Shown: piece by piece, positions 56,581-64,000 of the stretch
Position numbering within the stretch: position 1 is the stretch's first letter
Layout: every line of letters starts with the position of its first letter
Assembly: GCF_014207185.1 (NCBI RefSeq)
Contig: NZ_JACHCP010000010.1
Span: 124,001-188,000 of the forward strand
DNA length: 64,000 nucleotides
Reading direction: 5' to 3'
Origin: Rhodanobacter sp. A1T4
Lineage (GTDB): Bacteria; Pseudomonadota; Gammaproteobacteria; Xanthomonadales; Rhodanobacteraceae
The notes under the pieces: model-generated
The model's input: only the letters and a program-made list of their open reading frames with translations
The model's database searches: none
Told to the model about the DNA's origin: nothing
Translations under genes and position numbers: made by a program

Positions 56581-59363
56581 ACTCACCCGGTCAAGCCGAG
56601 TCTCTGGACGCTCTGGCCATGACCTGGCTGGATCGATTGCTCGATGCTCCCTCGAGTACACGCGACGTTGAATTAGCCAAGTTAGCCACCGAGCAGCCGG
56701 CGCTGCACGAACGGCTTCTCCGACTGCTGAAGGCAGCAGAAGCGACCGATAATTCATTACTGTTGCAGCTTCCGGCGGCTTTTGACCTGCCGTCCTTGCA
56801 GCATCAGCCAGAAGCAACGATCGGCCTCAACGCCGGCATGTGCCTGGGTGGCTACCGGCTGTTACGCGAGCTGGGCCGGGGTGGCATGTCGGCAGTCTGG
56901 CTGGCCGAGCGGATCGATGGCGTGGTGAAGCGTCAGGTAGCGCTGAAGATACCGCTATTCACCTTCAACTCTGCCGTTGCCGTCGAACGATTCACGCGCG
57001 AGCGGGACATACTGGCCGCGCTGAGTCATCCGCATATCGGCCAGATCTACGACGCCAGCGTCTCGGCGACAGGTCAACCCTTCATCGTGCTGGAATTCAT
57101 CGACGGGGTTTCCATTACCGAAGCCTGCGACATCCGACACTTGAGTATCCGCGAGCGCTTGATGTTGTTTCTGCAGGTGCTGGATGCGGTCAACTTTGCC
57201 CATCGGCATCTGATCGTGCATCGCGACCTGAAGCCCTCGAACATTCTGGTCGATACCAGCGGCCAGGTTAAGTTGCTCGATTTCGGGATCGCCAAGTTGC
57301 TTGGCGATCCGGCGCTGCAGATGGAGTCCACCGCGTTGACGCGCGATGGCGACAGTGTGATGACACCGCGCTATGCCGCCCCCGAACAACTGAACAACGG
57401 ACAGATCTCGACGGCAACCGACGTTTACGCACTCGGCGTCATTCTGTTCGAATTGCTTACCGGTGCCACGCCTTTCTTGTCGGAGTCGGCATCGTTGGCG
57501 GATTGGATGCATGCGGTTCTATATGTCGAGCCAGGGCGCGCCGGGCGGGCGACCATCGATCTTGCGGCAGCGCAGTCGCGCAATCTACCCGACGCCGGGC
57601 GCCTTCGCGCAGCACTCAAGGGCGATCTGGAAACCATTATCGGCAAAGCCTTGCGCAAGACCAGTGTGGAACGGTATGGCTCGGTCGAACGCTTCGCCGA
57701 TGATATCCAGGCCTATCTTGCCAGCCGTCCGATCAGCGCGCGGCCACCGTCGCTCGCGCATATCTCGCGCCTGTTCATACGGCGCAATCGCGCCGCCTGT
57801 ATCGCCGCGGCCATCGGCTTGGCCGTTGCCGTGGGGTTTGCAAGCACCGCATGGCAACAACATGTAGAGAGCGAGGCGCAACGCGTACGCGGCGATGCCG
57901 TACGGAATTTCATGTTTGAATTAGTCAGTGATGCCGAACCGGATGAAAAGCATCCGAACGCAGAGCCCACCGGCAGCCAGATGGTCGACGGCGCTGTCAA
58001 GCGTGCGCGCGCGGAATTCAAGGATCAGGACCGCCTTCGTGGCGAATTGCTCGCCGAACTCGGGCATATGTACAACCGATTGGGAAATTCCGAGGAGTCG
58101 GCACAAGTACTCACTGAAGCGCTCGGCCTGCTTGAGGCCACCGCCCCGGCGAATGACCCGGCATTGAACCGGACGCGAAGCTGGGTTGCGTTCGCAATCA
58201 TCCATGATGATCCCGCCCGTGCCGCGGCGCTTGCCCAGGCGGCGCTCAGCGCCTGCGATCGTGGGACTGAATGCGCCAAGGCTCGCTACTATGCCAATAC
58301 GGTGCTGAGTACGCTTGACCTGCGCCGGGGAAACGCGACGGCAGCGCTCGATCAAATGCGCCAAGGCGTAGACAACAGCGAAATCGGCTCGGGACCGAAG
58401 TCCCCGGAGACAGTGGTCGCATTGATGGATTTTGCGGTAGTAGCACGCAACGTGGGACATCTCACCGAGGCTGTCGAGGCGTTGAATCGCGCGCTGGCGC
58501 TGAGTCAGCAGACCACGCTGCGGCAGGCCGATCGCATCGTGTTGGAACGCAACCGAGGAATACTCAGCCTTGATCTGGGCAACTATGCCGCGGCTGCCAG
58601 TCGCTTTGAAAGCTTGTTGAACCAGATCCACGAACAGGTCGATCAGACACACGGCCAACAAGGTTTTCTATGGCGGCTGTTGGCGACTGCCCGGCTGGGA
58701 CTCGGCGAGCCGGTCGCTGCGAGTGATGCCGCGGCCGCGGCAATACGCCTGGACGGCACATCGGCACATGATTCCGAACACTTGTTTGCACGCCAGACGG
58801 AAGCAAGAGCGTTCGCGATGATGGGCAAGTACGACGACGCCACTATACAAATGCAGGATGTCATCAAAGGCTTGCAGATAGCGGGCTATTCGGCCAATGC
58901 CATGGAAGTGTTGCGTGCGCGCCGGTATTTGTCGGAAGTGCGGTTGCGTAGTGGTGATTATGCGACTGGTCTCAGTGAACTGCTTGAGTTGGCAGCGCAG
59001 CAGTCGCAGGTTGCAGCCGGCCAGGAGGTCGAGTTGGCACAGGTATTCGAACTGATCGGCTGTGCGTTGCGCGAAACCGGGCGCGCCAATGACGCACTGG
59101 CCTGGCATCTCAAGGCGCGCGCACTATTCGAAAAAAATTTGCCGGCCGATCATCCTTTTCTGGATCGAAATACGCTTTACACCATAGCGGCGCAATTCAG
59201 TGCCAAGGCTGCCGCAGCCACAGGCGAGAACCTCAAACGCCAAGCTCAGTTGTATAGCGACAGGTTTCCAGCCGACTCGCTATGGCGTCGGATGCTCGAT
59301 GAGGCCATTCTGCCAGGGCACTGCCCAGACCAACGGTCAGCAATGTGTGCGCTGATCTTGTAA
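56577..59363 (+). CDS. Transmembrane Ser/Thr protein kinase with TPR-like sensor domain
   Basis: A 928-residue protein. After a short N-terminal helical region, the Hanks-type kinase spans about residues 93-385: glycine loop LGRGGMSAVW, Lys124 in VALKIP, HRDLKPSN (Asp217) and DFG (Asp235). A single membrane helix follows at about 406-424. The remaining 500 residues are helical repeats of TPR type (for example LLAELGHMYNRLGNSEES and ALAWHLKARALFEKNLPADHP) outside the cytoplasm. It is coupled by ATGA overlap to the upstream ECF sigma gene, matching the EcfK-PknS type of module. Part of its 3' end is duplicated downstream. Confidence 0.93.
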   Translation: MNSPGQAESLDALAMTWLDRLLDAPSSTRDVELAKLATEQPALHERLLRLLKAAEATDNSLLLQLPAAFDLPSLQHQPEATIGLNAGMCLGGYRLLRELGRGGMSAVWLAERIDGVVKRQVALKIPLFTFNSAVAVERFTRERDILAALSHPHIGQIYDASVSATGQPFIVLEFIDGVSITEACDIRHLSIRERLMLFLQVLDAVNFAHRHLIVHRDLKPSNILVDTSGQVKLLDFGIAKLLGDPALQMESTALTRDGDSVMTPRYAAPEQLNNGQISTATDVYALGVILFELLTGATPFLSESASLADWMHAVLYVEPGRAGRATIDLAAAQSRNLPDAGRLRAALKGDLETIIGKALRKTSVERYGSVERFADDIQAYLASRPISARPPSLAHISRLFIRRNRAACIAAAIGLAVAVGFASTAWQQHVESEAQRVRGDAVRNFMFELVSDAEPDEKHPNAEPTGSQMVDGAVKRARAEFKDQDRLRGELLAELGHMYNRLGNSEESAQVLTEALGLLEATAPANDPALNRTRSWVAFAIIHDDPARAAALAQAALSACDRGTECAKARYYANTVLSTLDLRRGNATAALDQMRQGVDNSEIGSGPKSPETVVALMDFAVVARNVGHLTEAVEALNRALALSQQTTLRQADRIVLERNRGILSLDLGNYAAAASRFESLLNQIHEQVDQTHGQQGFLWRLLATARLGLGEPVAASDAAAAAIRLDGTSAHDSEHLFARQTEARAFAMMGKYDDATIQMQDVIKGLQIAGYSANAMEVLRARRYLSEVRLRSGDYATGLSELLELAAQQSQVAAGQEVELAQVFELIGCALRETGRANDALAWHLKARALFEKNLPADHPFLDRNTLYTIAAQFSAKAAAATGENLKRQAQLYSDRFPADSLWRRMLDEAILPGHCPDQRSAMCALIL

Positions 59364-59388
59364 GCAAGATCCACTCAAGGGGAACATC

Positions 59389-59838
59389 ATGCAATCGAAG
59401 ACTTCACAGCGAATCCGCCCTCTGATCCTGCTCGGCCTGCTATGCACGCTCAACCTGGTGCGCGCAGGTGAAACACCGCCGGTAGCTCAACCTGCGCAGA
59501 CGAAAACACCTGCACAGATAGCTCATCCGTTGCCGAAGAAGACGCCGGCGCAGATCAAAGCTGAGTTACGTGCGGTACTTTTGCGTATCAACGAACTTTC
59601 CTACTACATCGCATCCACTAACGACGCATCCGCTGACTCCAAAGGCGCCATAACCGTGAGCACTTTCGAATGCAATGGGCCGGTGGACCCCAACTCGCAC
59701 AAACCTTGGCCTCCAAAAATAGGAGATGCCATGGATGCGGAATCGTTTGCTCGCGTATTGACCGCTCTGAAAGTCACCAATACCAATTCTGCCAAGGGCC
59801 GTGAACTCACGATAATGGACGTCTGCCACCCGCAATAG
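59389..59838 (+). CDS. Small secreted protein, first copy of a tandem duplication
   Basis: A 149-residue protein of unknown family, 25 bp after the kinase gene and behind AAGGGGA. A signal peptide (RIRPLILLGLLCTLNLVRA) is followed by a KTPAQI-rich linker and a compact domain with KAELRAVLLRINELSYY, one Cys in STFECNGPVDPNS, KPWPPKIGDAMDAES and a C-terminal Cys in DVCHPQ. The two cysteines may pair. Co-transcription with the sigma factor and kinase is likely. Its diverged, frameshifted duplicate lies at 60170-60573. Confidence 0.75.
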   Translation: MQSKTSQRIRPLILLGLLCTLNLVRAGETPPVAQPAQTKTPAQIAHPLPKKTPAQIKAELRAVLLRINELSYYIASTNDASADSKGAITVSTFECNGPVDPNSHKPWPPKIGDAMDAESFARVLTALKVTNTNSAKGRELTIMDVCHPQ

Positions 59839-59898
59839 GATTGAGGTTCGCGCGCGCACCGATCGATCGAGTGCCGACCACGAGTTTTCTAGATACAA

Positions 59899-60169
59899 CG
59901 GGCAGGTGGCTGAGTCCGCATAGGCGTTCGATCTGATCGGCTGCGCGTTGCGCGAAACCAGGGGTGCCGATGAAGTGCTGACTTGGCACCTCAAGACGCG
60001 CCCGTTATTCGGAAAAATTACCGACCGATGATCCATTTCTGGATCGAGATACGTTTTACACCATGGCGGCGGATATTCGATGAGCCTATTCTGCCGAGGC
60101 GCTGCCCTGACCGTCGGTCAATGGCATGTGCATTGATCTTGCAAGCACGATTCATTCAAGGAGAACATC
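59899..60169 (+). pseudogene. Remnant of the duplicated kinase 3' end
   Basis: This stretch aligns with the last 115 codons of the kinase gene (about 59018-59363 plus the spacer) but is broken by stop codons, small shifts and a deletion of about 98 bases. No kinase domain is present; it is non-coding debris of a duplication. Confidence 0.85.
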
Positions 60170-60573
60170 ATGAAATCGACGATTTTGCAACGAATCCGCC
60201 CCTGGTGCTGATCGGTCTGCTATGCACGCTCGGCTTGGCACAAGCGGACGAAGCACAGCCTAAACCTTTACCGCCGGCGACGCCTGCACAAATCCAGGCG
60301 GAGTTACGCGCGGTACTTTTGCGTATCAACGTGCTTTCCTATTACCTCGCACCCATCAATCAAGCATCCACGGATACCAAAGCTGCAATAACCGTGAAGC
60401 CTTTCGAATGCGGTGGATCGGTGCCGCCCAACTCAAGCAAGCCATGGCCTCCAAAGGAAGGCGATGCCGTGGATACGGAATCGCTTACTCGCGTATTGAA
60501 GGTTCTGATAGTCACCAACAACAATCTTGCCAATGGCCAGGGGCCAACAGCACAGGACCTCTGCGTGCAGTAG
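60170..60573 (+). pseudogene. Frameshifted second copy of the small secreted protein
   Basis: The ATG at 60170 has the same GGAGAACATC context as the first copy, but after 13 codons (ending CGC CCC TGG TGC TGA) the frame stops. Restoring one C in the run at about 60199-60202 joins the start to an intact frame encoding LVLIGLLCTLGLAQADE and a mature domain like copy 1 (RAVLLRINVLSYY; SKPWPPKEGDAVDTES; both Cys). The mature part is well preserved, so the frameshift is recent, a sequencing artefact, or bypassed from another start. Confidence 0.75.
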
Positions 60574-60582
60574 GATGAAATT

Positions 60583-60619
60583 CACGCTCGTGATCGGTCG
60601 AGTGCCCATCACGAGCGTG
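60583..60619. terminator. Hairpin after the second small-gene copy
   Basis: CACGCTCGTGAT (60583-60594) and ATCACGAGCGTG (60608-60619), a perfect 12-bp stem with a 13-base loop, no T-tract. The equivalent sequence after copy 1 has lost the pairing. Confidence 0.6.
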
Positions 60620-60730
60620 TTCCAGGACCAGTGCGTCCCCTGACTCGGAACCCCACTTCACCGATCGTCTGCTGAACGATCTGCGCAAAGGGGAACGAAG
60701 CCCCATCTGCAAAGGTCCGTCAGCGTGGCC

Positions 60731-62806
60731 TCACCAGATTCGTACCCGATCTGCCGTTGCGACATAGAGCTTGTCGCCTGGCTTGACCCCGTAAGCGTCG
60801 TACCATGCGTCGATATTGTGCACCACGCCGTTGACGCGGAACGCGCGCGGCGAGTGCGGATCGCTGGTGACCTGGCGACGGATCGCATCGTCGGTCAGCT
60901 TGCCGCGCCATGCCTGCGCCCAGCCGATAAAGACGCGCTGATCGCCAGTCATGCCGTCGATCACCGGCACAGGCTTGCCATGCAGAGAGGCGTGATAAGC
61001 GTCCAGCGCCAGGGTAAGTCCACCCAGATCGGCGATGTTCTCGCCCATGGTCAGGTCGCCGTTGATGTGCACGCCGGGCAACGGCTCGAACGCGGAATAT
61101 TGCGCACCGAGTTTCTTTGCACGCGCCTCGAACGCCTTCGCGTCGGCAGCCGTCCACCAGTCACGCAGTGCGCCGTCGGCATCGATCTTGCGACCTTCAT
61201 CGTCGAAACCGTGAGTGAGTTCGTGTCCGATCACGGCACCGATCGCGCCGTAGTTGATCGCCGGGTCGGCGTTCGGATCGAAGATCGGCGGCTGCAGGAT
61301 GCCGGCCGGGAACACGATGTCGCGCAACGAGCCGTTATAGGCATCGTTGGTTTGCGGTGTCATCGACCAGTCGCTGCGATCCACCGGGCCGTTGAGGCGA
61401 TCCACATAGAACGCCCAGTCCGCTGCGGCCGCGCGCGTCACGTTGCCGATCAGGTCATCGTTGTGTACCACGACCTGCGAATAGTCACGCTGGTGATCGG
61501 GATAACCGACCTTGATCGTGTAGGTGTCCAGCTTGCGCAGTGCCTCCTGCTTCGTTGGCGGGCTCATCCAGTCGAGTTTCTCGATGCGCGCGTGGTAGGC
61601 GGTCTTGAGGTTGGCCACCAGTTGCTCGATCTTCGCCTTGGAGGCAGGCGGAAAATACTTGTCCGTATACAGCTGGCCGACGGCCCAGCTCAGGTTGCCG
61701 AAGCAGTCCAGCCGTTCGCCGACGCCGCAGTCACCGCCCGAGACGGCATGCACGCCGCGCTTCCAGCGCACGGCCTGTACTTGCTGGCCGGATAGCGTCT
61801 TGTCGTGCATGTCGAAATACGCGTTCTGGAACGGCTGGGACAGGTAGAACGCAGCGTTGTCGGCAATGCGTGCCGCCTGCCATGCCTGGATCGTCGCTAC
61901 CGGCGTATGCGCATACAGCGCAGCGAGTTTCGGGAATGCGGTTTTCTCGCCAATCACGATGCGCTGCAGATCACCTAGCCGCTGCGCTTTCAGGAACGCA
62001 GACCACGCAAAACCAGGCGCGAGCTGCTGCAGCTCGGTCACGCTCATCGGGTTGTAGGTCGCCACCGGATCGCGCTGCTCAACCTTGCTCCAGCTTACCT
62101 GGGCGATCGCCGTCTCGAACGCGACCACGTCTGTCGCGACCGCATCGGGGTGGCTCCAACCGGACAGCGTCAACAAGATGGCGACATAGGCCTGGTAGGC
62201 AGCCTTCTGTTTCGCAAACGCGGGTTTGAGGTAGTAGTCGCGATCGGGCAGGCCGAGGCCGCCCTGACCGAGGTAGACCGCGTAGCGCTTCGGATCCTTC
62301 AGGTCGACATCGATGCCGACGTTGAACAGCGAGCCGTCGAAGTCGGTGTTGGTGCGACCCATCAGTGCAGCCAGCGCATCGCGCGTGGTCGCATGGCGCA
62401 CGGCATCGAGCTCCGGCGCGATCGGCTTGGCGCCAAGCGCCTCGATATGCGCGTCATCCATGAACGACTGGTAGAACGCGCCAACCTTGCCCTGCAACGT
62501 GGTCGTTTGGTCCGTTGCGTGTGCTGTCGCCGAGTCCATGATCGCGTGCAGACGCTGCTCGGTAAGATCGGTCATGGCCAGGCGCAGGCTGACGGCAGGT
62601 TTGTCGGCCGGAATCGGTGTGCGGTCCAGCCAGGTGCCGTTGGCATAGCGGAAAAAATTGTCGCCGGGCTTGATCGTCATGTCGGCACCGGCCTTGTCGA
62701 AGCCCCAATTTCCATATTGTGGCCTGGTGCTCGCCGGGTCAGCAGCTTGCGCTGCACCCGCGATCAATACACCAAGGCAAATCATCACAAGAATTCTGCT
62801 GCTCAT
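60731..62806 (-). CDS. M13 family (neprilysin/PepO-like) metallopeptidase, exported
   Basis: About 691 residues. A signal peptide (MSSRILVMICLGVLIAGAAQA) precedes an N-terminal M13 domain and the C-terminal catalytic part with the zinc site VIGHELTHGFDDEG (HELTH encoded at 61211-61225) and the third ligand in MGENIADLGG. The C terminus ends DRVRIW, as in bacterial M13 enzymes that lack the animal CxxW cysteine. It cleaves short peptides in the periplasm. AGGAGG four bases before the Met at 62806 favours it over the Met at 62821, which has no ribosome binding site. Confidence 0.93.
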   Translation of the reverse strand: MSSRILVMICLGVLIAGAAQAADPASTRPQYGNWGFDKAGADMTIKPGDNFFRYANGTWLDRTPIPADKPAVSLRLAMTDLTEQRLHAIMDSATAHATDQTTTLQGKVGAFYQSFMDDAHIEALGAKPIAPELDAVRHATTRDALAALMGRTNTDFDGSLFNVGIDVDLKDPKRYAVYLGQGGLGLPDRDYYLKPAFAKQKAAYQAYVAILLTLSGWSHPDAVATDVVAFETAIAQVSWSKVEQRDPVATYNPMSVTELQQLAPGFAWSAFLKAQRLGDLQRIVIGEKTAFPKLAALYAHTPVATIQAWQAARIADNAAFYLSQPFQNAYFDMHDKTLSGQQVQAVRWKRGVHAVSGGDCGVGERLDCFGNLSWAVGQLYTDKYFPPASKAKIEQLVANLKTAYHARIEKLDWMSPPTKQEALRKLDTYTIKVGYPDHQRDYSQVVVHNDDLIGNVTRAAAADWAFYVDRLNGPVDRSDWSMTPQTNDAYNGSLRDIVFPAGILQPPIFDPNADPAINYGAIGAVIGHELTHGFDDEGRKIDADGALRDWWTAADAKAFEARAKKLGAQYSAFEPLPGVHINGDLTMGENIADLGGLTLALDAYHASLHGKPVPVIDGMTGDQRVFIGWAQAWRGKLTDDAIRRQVTSDPHSPRAFRVNGVVHNIDAWYDAYGVKPGDKLYVATADRVRIW

Positions 62807-63294
62807 AACGCCTCCTGACATGATTGAATGTCCCGATCTGCCTGCTTGATTCGGAATATCGCATTACCGGGCTGCCACAAACTGTTTGCCATAGTACGTG
62901 CGGATGATCTGCGGCAACCCGCGAGTGAGATGAAGGTGATCGATGGCGCGTGTGAGCGAATGGCCACCGATGGCGCGCGCTCGCTCAAGCTCTCGTATTA
63001 CATCAGAAGAAGCCGAGGGCCGTGCATTGCGATCAGCAAGTTTCACGTCTCAAACCGCTCACCCTCGCAGCTCTCATGAGTCTTGGGTTGCAAGCCACGG
63101 ACCGGCAAGAAGATGCCCGATACGATCGCGAAGCGATGGGGCGTTGCGGTGCATATGGCGAGACAGCGTATGGTTAAGTTGTTCTCTTCAAGAGTCGAAA
63201 TCCTGAACGACTGATTCGAGCACTATGAGCAAAAGAACACCGGAGTGGCGCGGCCACTCATGATTATACGCAAAGGAGGAAACATTGGGGAAAA
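62807..63294. other. Intergenic region with transposon debris
   Basis: About 490 bp without an intact gene. The centre holds the IS3-type transposase fragment listed separately; the flanks (63050-63290) give no recognisable reading frame or repeat. Confidence 0.6.
62864..63046 (-). pseudogene. IS3-family transposase (OrfB) remnant
   Basis: The minus-strand frame reads DVIRELERARAIGGH and then GLPQIIRTYYGKQFVAAR. This matches the integrase-core segment of IS3 OrfB, normally RELERxxxxRGxP and IRxDNGxEF. The catalytic Asp-Asn of DNG is replaced by Tyr-Tyr, and only about 60 codons remain, so it is inactive. It lies between the M13 gene and tRNA-Arg. Confidence 0.68.
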
Positions 63295-63371
63295 TGGTGC
63301 GCTCGGCGGGATTCGAACCCACGACCACCGCCTTCGGAGGGCGGTACTCTATCCAGCTGAGCTACGAGCGC
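63295..63371 (-). tRNA. tRNA-Arg (anticodon CCG)
   Basis: A 77-nt tRNA on the minus strand. The acceptor stem GCGCTCG (63365-63371) pairs with CGAGCGC; the D-arm has AGCTCAGCTGGATAGAG; the anticodon loop CTCCGAA between CCGCC and GGCGG gives CCG (reads CGG, Arg); the T-arm is GTGGGTTCGAATCCC-like; CCA is encoded at the 3' end (63295-63297). Confidence 0.97.
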
Positions 63372-63652
63372 ATTGGTGACCGGCGCGACAGTGGTCTTGA
63401 AGGCCCGTGCCGCGGGGACGCAGTATAGCCGAGTTGCCGATGGGGTTGGATGGCCGGCAACGCATCGGGCGGCCGGGACAACGAGCGGGCACTGGATGTC
63501 TGCAACTAACCGCGCATCCATGATTTTTAAAGCGGTTTCACAGGTATTGCTGAATACCGTCTGCTCCCGATCCCTGAGAGCAGACGTCGACAGCTCTGCA
63601 ATATTCGTGACTCAACGAGGCGCCGAAGCAACTTGGCCTCGGCGCATCCGCC

Positions 63653-64000
63653 TTACTTTTTTGCCTTGAGCAACTCAGTCAGGTGATCTGGTTTGCCGCT
63701 GTCGCGCTCCAGGTGCGGGTACATCAGGCCACCGTGATAGTCGATGCGCACCGTCTTGTACTCGTCGAAGTTTTTCACCAGCAGTTCGACTGGCTGGCTC
63801 TTGTCCTTGAAGGAAGCGGTGACGGCATCCTTCAGCTCATCGGGATTGTAGTCATGACTATTGACGGCGATTACGGTCATGCTGGGAGAGATGCCAGCAG
63901 CGAACGCCGGGCCGTCCCACAGCACGTCGCTGATGTCGCCGCCCTTGCCCACGGAAAGGCCAAGCGAATACATCAGATCGGCGGAGTGGCGACGCTCCTC
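63653..64000 (-). CDS. M61 family (glycyl aminopeptidase-like) peptidase, C-terminal part
   Basis: The last 115 residues of a larger protein whose start lies beyond the window. The frame is open to position 64000. It contains a C-terminal PDZ-like domain (SDVLWDGPAFAAGISPSMTVIAVN) and the tail YPHLERDSGKPDHL, which matches the end of M61 aminopeptidases of gammaproteobacteria. The catalytic HExxH region is outside the window, so activity cannot be judged. Confidence 0.8.
   Translation of the reverse strand, partial: EERRHSADLMYSLGLSVGKGGDISDVLWDGPAFAAGISPSMTVIAVNSHDYNPDELKDAVTASFKDKSQPVELLVKNFDEYKTVRIDYHGGLMYPHLERDSGKPDHLTELLKAKK

Larger units (their letters stand above)
59018..60615 (+). 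repeat. Tandem duplication of kinase 3' end plus small secreted gene
   Basis: Unit 1 is about 59018-59884, unit 2 about 59899-60615. Matching landmarks are CTGATCGGCTG at 59050 and 59932, GATCGA-ATACG followed by TACACCAT, CATTCTGCC versus TATTCTGCC, GGGGAACATCATG at 59379-59391 versus GGAGAACATCATG at 60160-60172, and the tail GATCGATCGAGTGCC versus GATCGGTCGAGTGCC. Unit 2 lacks about 98 bases that lie between short GGCG/GTCG repeats in unit 1. Confidence 0.85.

Noticed and set aside
56577..60573. CRISPR or phage-type repeat array suggested by repeated segments
   Set aside because: The repeat is a two-unit gene duplication, not short regularly spaced repeats.
62828..63079. Plus-strand 83-residue frame downstream of the M13 gene start
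   Set aside because: Antisense to the IS3 remnant, which explains the open frame; no independent support.
63295..64000. Genomic island or prophage integrated at tRNA-Arg
   Set aside because: No integrase, no direct repeat of the tRNA end, and the neighbouring gene is an ordinary M61 peptidase.

Overview
The window is high-GC proteobacterial chromosome. Gene content (UbiB/UbiJ/UbiK, RdgC, TtcA, TrmL, Oar-like and STN-type TonB receptors, DPP-IV and M13 peptidases, an ECF sigma/Ser-Thr kinase pair) and a CRP/Clp-type operator point to Xanthomonadales, most likely Rhodanobacteraceae (Dyella/Rhodanobacter/Luteibacter-like). This placement is inferred from gene families, not from a search. Genes are dense, with one tRNA and no rRNA, CRISPR, prophage or intact insertion sequence.

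Layout. 1-11.4 kb is housekeeping: rdgC, an aromatic/aspartate aminotransferase, ttcA, a DUF465 protein, a GNAT enzyme, pssA, a DUF4156 lipoprotein, a small membrane ORF behind a textbook sigma-54 promoter, trmL, ubiJ-ubiB, truC, arfB and an acyltransferase. 11.4-15.6 kb is the glyoxylate shunt (aceB, aceA) with a divergent LysR regulator and a palindromic operator candidate. 15.6-19.3 kb is a two-partner-secretion-like locus: a glycine-rich repeat lipoprotein followed by a POTRA/FhaC-type transporter, with a perfect CRP/Clp site in a long upstream region. 19.3-23.7 kb carries a cation/proton antiporter, comM, ubiK and a PII gene.

23.7-27.9 kb: a cobalamin riboswitch lies ahead of nrdA-nrdB (class Ia ribonucleotide reductase), so B12 probably switches this enzyme off. 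28-30.2 kb: a BlaI/M56 (BlaR1-like) pair whose sensor has no penicillin-binding domain but a proline-rich and coiled-coil tail. 30.7-36.5 kb: an Oar-like TonB receptor convergent with a DPP-IV family peptidase. 36.6-42.6 kb: thioesterase, GST, LysR with divergent aldo/keto reductase, queF, a lipoprotein and an AraC regulator. 42.7-44.6 kb: an exported protein with two DTG aspartic-protease motifs and a PDZ domain.

45-52.4 kb: a FecI-FecR-TonB receptor signalling set followed by a secreted S53 (sedolisin) peptidase, which together suggest protein degradation and uptake. 52.5-60.6 kb is the most accessory-looking part: a six-bladed lectin-like beta-propeller, a secreted protein with a papain-like Cys-His-Asn arrangement, a divergent ECF sigma factor translationally coupled to a transmembrane Ser/Thr kinase with a TPR-like region, and a small secreted protein. 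The kinase 3' end plus the small gene have been tandemly duplicated, and the second copy is decayed. 60.7-64 kb: an M13 peptidase, an IS3 transposase remnant, tRNA-Arg(CCG) and the end of an M61 peptidase.
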